DNA from: Thermodesulfobacterium hydrogeniphilum
Lineage (GTDB): Bacteria; Desulfobacterota; Thermodesulfobacteria; Thermodesulfobacteriales; Thermodesulfobacteriaceae
Assembly: GCF_000746255.1 (NCBI RefSeq)
Contig: NZ_JQKW01000014.1
Location: forward strand, 18,094 to 82,093
DNA: 64,000 bases
Direction of reading: 5' to 3'
In this document: piece by piece, positions 57,818 through 64,000 of the stretch
How the letters are laid out: the number at the start of each line of letters is the position of its first letter
Position numbering within the stretch: the first letter of the stretch is position 1
Program-made: the position numbers and the translations under genes
Notes under the pieces: generated by a model
What the model saw: the letters and a program-made list of their open reading frames with translations, nothing else
The model's database searches: none
What the model was told of the DNA's origin: nothing

Positions 57818-60000
57818 TTCCTTTTCTCTTGTTTCCATGATTTATAAGCTTCTTCTAATTTTTTAGCTTCATATTTAAGATTTTCAAATAATCTAAAACA
57901 TGTTTCAATTTCTTTCATACGAGCTTTCTTCTCCAACTTTTGGCTTAATAAATACAAACTGTCTAATCTTAAAGAACCACTACTTCCTTTAAAATTATGA
58001 GCCACTTTAGCTAATTTTTCACAGTCTCTTTCTTTAAGGCATTCTTCTATCTTTTGTAATCTATGTGGTAAAGCTTCAAAGAATTTATCTACAAGTTTCT
58101 CAAGAACTTTTTCAGAAAGTCCCAGTTCTAATTTTGCTTTTTTAATGAAGGAAACATCTTTCAAAGGTTCTTCTTTTTTAACTTTTTTATAACTTTCTTC
58201 TATTTCAACCTTAGCATATTTTTCAAGGATTTTTTCAAGATCCTTAGCTGAAATAGGTTTAGATATATAATCATCAAAACCAGCTTTTAACAGTCTTTCT
58301 TTTTCTCCAGCAAAAGCATGAGCAGTTAAAGCTATTATTGGTATATTTGTAAATTCTTTTTTAATTTGTTTCATAGCTGTTTCTCCATCCATTACAGGCA
58401 TACTAATATCCATAAAAATAAGATCATATCTATTCTTTTTTACTTTATTAATCGCAATAAGTCCATTTTCAACAGTATCAAACTCTACACTGTATTTTTT
58501 AAGTAGTTCTTCTATGAGAATTCTTGCAATTTCATTATCTTCAACTACAAGGACTTTTGCTTTAAATCTCTTCCTTACCTTTTCTTCTGTTTCTTTTTCT
58601 ACATCTGCAATTCTGACTAAAACATTATATAAATCTAAAAGCTTAGATGAAGTTACTTTTATCTTTTCATTTTCTATTTCTATAGCTTCATCACTAATCA
58701 AAATTAAATTGCTACAATCTGGAAAAAGATCTAAAAATTTCTTTAGATTATCAATATTAAAAAAAATGCCTACATCAAAGTGCTTTTCTCCGCTGCTTAT
58801 TTGTTCTAATTTTAAATGGTAAAAGGGTATTTTCCAAAGATCTAATATATGAGCTATTTCTTTACTTTTTGAATCTTCAGTTTCTTCTATAAAAACATTT
58901 TTTAATCTATACAACTCATTTATTGAAACTTCAGGAATACATTTTTCAAATTCTGCTGTAAAATAAAAAGTAGAACCTTCACCTACTTTGCTTTTAACTT
59001 TTAACTCTCCTCCGATCATTTTGACTAAGGATGAAGCAATACTTAAACCAAGTCCTGTTCCACTATAGTTAGATGCTCTATCTCTGTAGATTTGAGAAAA
59101 TTTTTCAAATATATCTTTAAGCTTTTCCTCTGGAATACCTATTCCTGTATCTCTTACTTCAAACTTTAAAATTTGACTGTTTTCTTTATCTTTTACAACT
59201 TTAATTTTTATTTCAACTTCTCCTTTATCTGTAAATTTTATAGCATTGCTTATTAAATTGTTTAAAATTTGTCTTAAAGCCTGAACCGGGAAAATTAAAC
59301 ACTCAGAAATACAAGGATCAAAATTATATATATAATTTAAATTTTTTTGTTCAGCTTCAGGAGCAAAAACTTTAACTATTTGATCAAGTTCTAAATATGG
59401 ATTCACATTTGTATAACCCAATTCATATTTTCCTTCTTCAATTTTAGCCATATCTAAAATGTCATTTACAATAGCTAATAAACTTTGTACTGAAGATTTT
59501 ATAATTTCTACATAACGTCTCTGTAAACCAGTTAAATGAGTTTGATTTAAAAGCTCTATAAATCCGACAATTCCTGTAAGAGGTGTGCGGATTTCATGAC
59601 TCATTTTAGCAAGAAAATCGCTTTTTGCTTTGCTGGCTATTTCTGCTTCCTCTTTAGCTTTTAATAATTCTTTTTCCATTATTTCTCTTTTTTTAATTTC
59701 ATCTAACAATTGTCTATGTTTTTCCTCTAATTCAACCTGACTTTTGGCTAATTGTGAATATAATGTTTCAATATGTTCTATTACAGCACAAAAAAGATTC
59801 TCCTGTTCCTCAAATTCTTTTATTTTTTGAAGCAAATTTTCATAGAAAGATTGTTTTCTTTTTTTTAATTTTATCTCTTTATTTATAAATGTATCAAATA
59901 AATGTTTAATTTCATTTAAAATTTGAGAAGTATCTTCTTCCTGTTTTTCAAGATCTTTAATTTTCTCTACAAATTCTTCATAAATAGATTTGGTTGTCAT
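57814..60000 (-). CDS. Soluble hybrid histidine kinase with receiver and HPt domains
   Basis: 728 residues, no membrane segment and no recognisable PAS or GAF domain. Residues about 5-125 are a charged coiled coil. HisKA follows with His135 (DFLAKMSHEIRTPLTG), then HATPase (DTGIGIP near 285, GTGLGLSIA near 315). Residues 355-470 look like a degenerate receiver, then a complete receiver with Asp531 (LIFMDISMPVMDG) and Lys581, and a C-terminal HPt with His668 (VAHNFKGSSG). The phosphorelay order is that of BarA/ArcB-type kinases. It shares an operon with the hydrogenase genes upstream (51-base gap, AGGAGA ribosome binding site) and the HD-GYP regulator downstream, so its input is likely a protein partner. 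Confidence 0.92.
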   Translation of the reverse strand: MTTKSIYEEFVEKIKDLEKQEEDTSQILNEIKHLFDTFINKEIKLKKRKQSFYENLLQKIKEFEEQENLFCAVIEHIETLYSQLAKSQVELEEKHRQLLDEIKKREIMEKELLKAKEEAEIASKAKSDFLAKMSHEIRTPLTGIVGFIELLNQTHLTGLQRRYVEIIKSSVQSLLAIVNDILDMAKIEEGKYELGYTNVNPYLELDQIVKVFAPEAEQKNLNYIYNFDPCISECLIFPVQALRQILNNLISNAIKFTDKGEVEIKIKVVKDKENSQILKFEVRDTGIGIPEEKLKDIFEKFSQIYRDRASNYSGTGLGLSIASSLVKMIGGELKVKSKVGEGSTFYFTAEFEKCIPEVSINELYRLKNVFIEETEDSKSKEIAHILDLWKIPFYHLKLEQISSGEKHFDVGIFFNIDNLKKFLDLFPDCSNLILISDEAIEIENEKIKVTSSKLLDLYNVLVRIADVEKETEEKVRKRFKAKVLVVEDNEIARILIEELLKKYSVEFDTVENGLIAINKVKKNRYDLIFMDISMPVMDGETAMKQIKKEFTNIPIIALTAHAFAGEKERLLKAGFDDYISKPISAKDLEKILEKYAKVEIEESYKKVKKEEPLKDVSFIKKAKLELGLSEKVLEKLVDKFFEALPHRLQKIEECLKERDCEKLAKVAHNFKGSSGSLRLDSLYLLSQKLEKKARMKEIETCFRLFENLKYEAKKLEEAYKSWKQEKRK

Positions 60001-60051
60001 AAAAAATTTCTCCTAAATTTTCTTCCTTTTAATCAATTTTTATTAAGGGGG

Positions 60052-61524
60052 CTATTTTTTCTTTTTGTATATATGGGTACTACACACTAAACAAGGATCA
60101 AAAGATCTAATTACATGATATATCTCTACAGGGTTTTCTTCATCTTCTATTTCCATACCTAATAAAGTTTGTTCTACCACTCCTAATCTACCATAAGAAT
60201 CTCTCGGGGAAAAATTCCAGGTAGTGGGAGTAATTATTTGATATCTTTTTATTTTACCATTTTCTATAACAATCCAATGTCCTAAAGCTCCTCGTGGTGC
60301 TTCAGTAAGTCCCACTCCTAAGGTATTAAGTAAAATATCATATTTTTTATAAACTGGCTCTTCTGGGTCAACTTTATTTAGCCAGTTTTCTAATGCCTTT
60401 ATTAATATCAACGATTCTTGAAGTTTAGCTAAAACTCTTACCAATATACTTGCTTTAAATTTGTTAAAATAGTCAAGTATGAGAGGATCATTATTAATAA
60501 TTAATCTTGCTAAGGATCCTACTTCTACAACATTATTATCATAACGGGGAGACTTTATCCAGCTATAGGCTTTTAATTTATCTATATCTGGTTGAGTTTT
60601 ACCTTCTAAAGGGTATTCAATATTTTTATCATTTGCATACCAAGAATATTCTATATGTTCTGCTATTTTTTGAGGATCAAAAGATTTACACTCACTATTG
60701 AAATAACCACTTTTAAAGAACAGAGTTCCATCAGGTTCCTCAAATGCTCCAAAACAAAGAAACTTTCCTATACTTACTCCTAATCTATCTAAACTAAGTT
60801 CTTGGGCTACACGAATAAAAAATCCTATATCGCTTTCAGCATGATCTTTTTTCTCTTCAAGCCACTTTTCTACATCTTCAACTTTTTTATTTTTCATCCA
60901 TCTATCTAAGGAACAACCTAAAAATTTTTTTTCAAGAAAATCTTTAAATTCATTTAAGATTCCTAAAGCACGAATTATTTCTCCAAAAGTTAAACTTTTA
61001 GTTACTCCTCCAGGTTGAAAAGCAAGCGCATTAGGCCATTTTCCTATTAAAATTCCTAATAGCTCAAGCAATTTTTTTCTTTCTTTTATGAAAGAAAGAT
61101 AAGACTCTCCTTTCATAGGAGCAAAACGTTGATAAGCTTCTTTATAGAAAGATAAATTTTTATATTTTTTATTTATAAAGTCTATTATGAAATATAAATA
61201 AAAATGGGTTAAATTACTTAAAATAATTTCACAGGCATGAGAAATATTTCTTAAATAATAAGCATTAGGCGGCATTTCAGCTGCGTAGGCATTTTTTAAA
61301 GCTTTAGAAGCTGCGATAGAATGTGATAAATTACAAATTCCGCAAATTCTTGGAGTAAAAACAAGAGCATCTATAGGATCTCTTCCTTCTAAAATTATTT
61401 CAAATCCTCTAAACATTACACCAGATACATGCACATTTATAATAGTTTTATTTTTTATATCAACTTCTATCTTTAAATCACCTTCAATCCTTGTAAAAGG
61501 GCTTAATACAATCTTTTTACCCAT
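60052..61524 (-). CDS. [NiFe] hydrogenase large subunit, sensory-type candidate
   Basis: 490 residues. The nickel ligands are Cys61 and Cys64 (RICGICNLSH, with His68) and Cys478 and Cys481 (DPCLVCSTH). Glu14 in SPFTRIEGD is also present. After His484 only six residues (IYKKKK) remain, much shorter than the usual cleaved maturation peptide of catalytic enzymes. There is no partner cytochrome or ferredoxin subunit. Gene order, with the small subunit 14 bases upstream and a histidine kinase downstream, recalls sensory hydrogenases (HupUV/HoxBC). Whether it is catalytic or sensory is inference. Confidence 0.9.
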   Translation of the reverse strand: MGKKIVLSPFTRIEGDLKIEVDIKNKTIINVHVSGVMFRGFEIILEGRDPIDALVFTPRICGICNLSHSIAASKALKNAYAAEMPPNAYYLRNISHACEIILSNLTHFYLYFIIDFINKKYKNLSFYKEAYQRFAPMKGESYLSFIKERKKLLELLGILIGKWPNALAFQPGGVTKSLTFGEIIRALGILNEFKDFLEKKFLGCSLDRWMKNKKVEDVEKWLEEKKDHAESDIGFFIRVAQELSLDRLGVSIGKFLCFGAFEEPDGTLFFKSGYFNSECKSFDPQKIAEHIEYSWYANDKNIEYPLEGKTQPDIDKLKAYSWIKSPRYDNNVVEVGSLARLIINNDPLILDYFNKFKASILVRVLAKLQESLILIKALENWLNKVDPEEPVYKKYDILLNTLGVGLTEAPRGALGHWIVIENGKIKRYQIITPTTWNFSPRDSYGRLGVVEQTLLGMEIEDEENPVEIYHVIRSFDPCLVCSTHIYKKKK

Positions 61525-61538
61525 AAAATATCTCTTTT

Positions 61539-62504
61539 TTAATCTATCCTTTTAAAAGAAATAGCATTTTTCTTTACTCTTTCAGGGGTTGCAGCTTTAG
61601 CAAGAGTTGAAATTCCAATATACCAGGCCTTAGGAACATCCTTAGGTAAAGTAACAGGAATATCAGCAATTTTTTTAGTTTCAAAAAAGGGAACTGATCC
61701 ATCAGGAAAATCTGGAGAAGTACAGGCTATACACGGAAAACCACCTCTCACACAGCTTCCTGTTCTTCCAAGCCAGAGACGAATATTACAGTCTGAAAAA
61801 CAAACAGTTCCTTTACATCCAAGATGTTCAAATAAGCAGCCTTGTTGTCCAAATTCTAAAGCTGAGGCTTTAAACTCATAATATTCATTTCTTGGGCACC
61901 CATGATGAGATAAGTGGTTGTAAAATTCCTTAGGCCTTTGGTATTCATCCAGATCTTTTAGAGAAAGTTTTCCAAATGTTATCATGCCAAGGGTCTCCAT
62001 AAGCCAATCTGGATGGGCAGGACATCCTGGTATGTTAATAACAGGAAGTCCAGATTTGGAGGTATATTTAGCACCGAGGAATCCACCCTTCTGATTTCTC
62101 AAAAATTGTAATCCAGTTGCTTCAGTGGGATTAGAACCTGCAGCTGGTATACCTCCAAAAGAAGCACAGGTACCTAAAGCTATTAAATATTTGCAAACCT
62201 TGGCTAAATTTTCTAACCAATCTTTGAAAGGTTTATCATTCCAAATAAAGTATTTTCCAGAGTTCTTAGGTCCTAAAGGTACAGAGCCTTCTACAATTAA
62301 AATATCTAAGGGTATTTTACCATTGAGTATTTCTGTAAACAAGCCAAATATCTCGTCTCCCATATCCGCACTTAAAGATGGATGCCATAAAAGATTTAAT
62401 TTTAACATTTTAAATCCTGTAATAATATCAGGTTGTTCGGCATTTAAAAAAGAAAAAGTATCTCCGCCACAACTTAAAGCTTTTAACCACAATACATTCA
62501 TCAT
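61539..62504 (-). CDS. [NiFe] hydrogenase small subunit without export signal
   Basis: 321 residues. The protein starts directly with NVLWLKALSCGGD and has no twin-arginine signal or C-terminal anchor, so it is cytoplasmic. Cluster ligands by spacing are Cys12, Cys113 and Cys161 for the proximal cluster, with Asp15 in place of the usual second Cys (CGGD); His200, Cys203, Cys223 and Cys230 for the distal cluster; and Cys239, Cys258 and Cys261, with Cys251 as a possible fourth, for the medial cluster. GLQFLRNQKGGFLG and PVINIPGCPAHPDW resemble group 1h and group 2 small subunits. It is the first gene of the hydrogenase, kinase and HD-GYP operon. Confidence 0.92.
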   Translation of the reverse strand: MMNVLWLKALSCGGDTFSFLNAEQPDIITGFKMLKLNLLWHPSLSADMGDEIFGLFTEILNGKIPLDILIVEGSVPLGPKNSGKYFIWNDKPFKDWLENLAKVCKYLIALGTCASFGGIPAAGSNPTEATGLQFLRNQKGGFLGAKYTSKSGLPVINIPGCPAHPDWLMETLGMITFGKLSLKDLDEYQRPKEFYNHLSHHGCPRNEYYEFKASALEFGQQGCLFEHLGCKGTVCFSDCNIRLWLGRTGSCVRGGFPCIACTSPDFPDGSVPFFETKKIADIPVTLPKDVPKAWYIGISTLAKAATPERVKKNAISFKRID

Positions 62505-62723
62505 AAGTTAAAAAATTCCTATAAAAAAATTCTTAATAATCTAAATTAATTTTAAAACTTTTTTAAAAAAAAAGCAATAACATAATAACACTAAAAATGT
62601 CTTAAATTATTAGAAATTTTGTAATAATTCGCAAACTAAGTTTTTTTGAGAGAAAAACTCTTTTTAAGAAAAGATAAAGAAAAAAATTTTAAGAGAAAGT
62701 TATTAAGTAGTTTATTTTTAGAG

Positions 62724-62808
62724 TGCCGAGGGCGGGATTTGAACCCGCACGGGATTAACTCCCACTGGATCCTGAATCCAGCGCGTCTGCCAGTTCCGCC
62801 ACCTCGGC
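62724..62808 (-). tRNA. tRNA-Leu (anticodon CAG)
   Basis: On the minus strand the acceptor stem GCCGAGG pairs with CCTCGGC with discriminator A; the anticodon stem CTGGA/TCCAG encloses TTCAGGA, giving CAG. A long variable arm (class II) and the TTCGAATC T-loop are present. CCA is not encoded. Confidence 0.95.
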
Positions 62809-62825
62809 ATATTAGTTTTTAAAAA

Positions 62826-62899
62826 TCGGGGCGACAGGATTTGAACCTGCGACATCCGGCTCCCGAAGCCGATGCTCTCCCAGGCTGAGCTACGCCCCG
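62826..62899 (-). tRNA. tRNA-Pro (anticodon CGG)
   Basis: On the minus strand the acceptor CGGGGCG pairs with CGCCCCG with discriminator A. The anticodon loop TTCGGGA gives CGG, within a stem of TCGGC and GCCGG. D-arm and TTCGAATC T-loop are normal. CCA is not encoded. Confidence 0.95.
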
Positions 62900-63017
62900 A
62901 TTAATTATATTAATAAATTAACTTCAAATCTTCTCTTGTCAAGCTTAAAAATGTTTTTATATAATTCCAATCCCCTTGCAAAAATTAAATTAAGCTTTAA
63001 AATTTATTTTTAAAAAA

Positions 63018-63112
63018 GGAGGAGTGCCCGAGTGGACGAAGGGGTGCGACTGGAAATCGCATGTACGGGGCAACACCCCGTACCGCGGGTTCGAATCCCG
63101 CCTCCTCCGCCA
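63018..63112 (+). tRNA. tRNA-Ser (anticodon GGA)
   Basis: Acceptor GGAGGAG pairs with CTCCTCC, discriminator G, and CCA is encoded at 63110-63112. The anticodon loop CTGGAAA in a TGCGA/TCGCA stem gives GGA. A long class II variable arm (TACGGGG and CCCCGTA) is present. It is the last intact gene before the decayed right end. Confidence 0.95.
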
Positions 63113-63802
63113 GAATATAGAACGCTAAACAAAAAAGATCTATCTTTTTGAATTCTGAAATCTCTTTAAGCCTTGCATCATTATGTCCTTATTAAACAAA
63201 GGGATTAAGTGAAGGTTGGAACGCCCTTATCAATTTGATGAATTTCGACAAAATAAGGTAAAAAAATTTAGTAGAGGCCTCTAAAAGTCTTTCTATGCAT
63301 CTTCTTGAATTTAATAAAAAAGCCGGGAAACATCTTGAAGTTGGCCAGATTTTTTCAAATATTTTGGCTTTTGCTTTAAGCTCAAGACTTAAAAGAGGGG
63401 ATAACTTTTTTATACTTTGCTCTTTCTCTTGATAGAGAACTTCAAGAAAAAGACAAAGGGTTGTTTATTTTCCCTGGTCATGGTGATTTATTATCCTGCA
63501 AGACTACTTATTAAGGAAAGCTTTTAAAAAGAGTTCATTTACCTTATTTTAATCTGCGTTAATAAAATATTTCATATTCTAAATCCAAAATTCCCGCTTA
63601 AGGTTGAAGGAGTAAACTTTATTGTGAAGCCTATCCAAAAATTTTAAAAAAATCTCCCCCAAAAATTAACTCTTCTTAAAAAATTCGTAAAAATTAAAAA
63701 TAAACCCAATTAAAATCCCTACTTTAATTATTTTCTAAGCACAATACCCCCATTTTTTAAATAAAACCCCTTTTACTCCTACTCTCAAATCTTAAATAAA
63801 AA
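63113..63802. other. 690-base stretch without an intact gene
   Basis: Between tRNA-Ser and the transposase fragment there is no intact coding region. It holds the frameshifted remnant described separately at 63262-63514 and very AT-rich sequence with many stops in all frames. No direct repeat of the tRNA-Ser 3' end was seen, so no attachment site can be claimed. It looks like a decaying insertion area. Confidence 0.6.
63262..63514 (+). pseudogene. Frameshifted coding remnant of unknown origin
   Basis: One frame reads KNLVEASKSLSMHLLEF and on to LKRGDNFF from 63262 to a stop at 63430-63432; a second frame from 63413 continues FALSLDRELQEKDKGLF and ends in GHGDLL near a stop at 63512. The two fragments join naturally through one frameshift, and later short open pieces (for example FPLKVEGVNFIVK near 63598-63640) suggest more of the same gene. 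No start codon or ribosome binding site is intact. The family is not recognised. Confidence 0.4.
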
Positions 63803-64000
63803 CTATCTAAAAACTAATCCCCTTTCTAATTGAGTAGCAGCAAAATATATCCAATCAATATGCACTATCTGTTTGGTAAACCATATCTTTAATCGCCGAG
63901 CATGTTTTACTACTTTGGCTGCCACTCTTAAAAAATGCTTAATTATTGTGCAGGGACGACATCTTCTGGCTTTCTCTGGCAAAAGATTATATTGCATTCC
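63803..64000 (-). mobile_element. C-terminal part of a transposase (IS1380-like)
   Basis: The frame is open to the right window edge and ends in TAG at 63803-63805, giving at least 65 residues. CRPCTIIKHFLRVAAKVVKHARRLKIWF resembles the C-terminal end of IS1380/IS4-type DDE transposases, where a basic RHARR-like helix follows the catalytic domain (the string is quoted in part; the key element is VAAKVVKHARR). The catalytic residues would lie beyond the window, so intactness and family remain uncertain. Confidence 0.55.

Noticed and set aside
63200..63260. Possible CRISPR-like sequence near GTTGGAACGCCC
   Set aside because: The sequence occurs once; there are no regular repeats or spacers.

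Overview
The window is very AT-rich (about 30% GC by eye) and densely packed with genes rich in Lys, Glu and Ile codons. It carries a complete dsrMKJOP operon, many multihaem cytochromes c, a KDO transferase (so a Gram-negative envelope), a tungsten-free but nickel-rich energy metabolism ([NiFe] hydrogenase, nickel importer, NikR) and a few genes more usual in archaea and thermophiles (archaemetzincin, DUF763). Together these point to a thermophilic, anaerobic sulfate-reducing bacterium, most likely of the Thermodesulfobacterium type. That assignment is inference; no ribosomal RNA is present to confirm it.

Layout. 1-1.9 kb: the end of an unknown gene, pyrF and a DUF763 gene. 1.95-9.3 kb: an RsbRD_N-like gene plus dsrMKJOP, a strong terminator, then a DsrN/CbiA-like amidase and a ferredoxin. 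9.3-11.3 kb: coaD and an unrecognised repeat protein built on about 17 copies of a WPF/Y motif. 11.4-16.5 kb: archaemetzincin, a phenylacetate-CoA ligase-like enzyme, and an 8-haem cytochrome, 13-haem cytochrome and cytochrome b operon. 16.5-25.8 kb: housekeeping (trpS, ligA, lepA, lepB), an ABC-2 exporter and a PhoU fusion protein. 26-37.5 kb: Mrp, a NifA-like regulator and nitrogen assimilation (glnA, nadE, gltB) with a decayed ammonium transporter. 37.6-42.9 kb: truD, trmO, panE, an ArsR regulator and the TrkHA potassium system. 42.9-46.3 kb: nickel importer nikKMLQO. 46.5-56.7 kb: small cytochrome, rnr, acyl-CoA synthetase, nikR, then asd-SPL-rph-rdgB-pgeF-waaA. 56.7-62.5 kb: one leftward operon of [NiFe] hydrogenase small and large subunits, a hybrid histidine kinase and an HD-GYP response regulator. 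62.7-64 kb: three tRNA genes, decayed sequence and the end of a transposase.

How it fits together. DsrMKJOP passes electrons between menaquinone and sulfite reduction. The multihaem and cytochrome b operon looks like a second link between the quinone pool and the periplasm or cell surface. NikR and NikKMLQO would supply nickel to the hydrogenase. The hydrogenase in this window has no export signal and no electron-transfer partner gene; it sits instead in an operon with a soluble sensor kinase and a c-di-GMP phosphodiesterase-type regulator. The best reading is a hydrogen sensor that controls c-di-GMP, which is the most interesting system in the window.

Transcription signals are readable. Five clear hairpin terminators and several TTGACA/TATAAT-type promoters are visible, and in four units the start codon lies only 7-11 bases after the -10 element, which suggests leaderless mRNAs.
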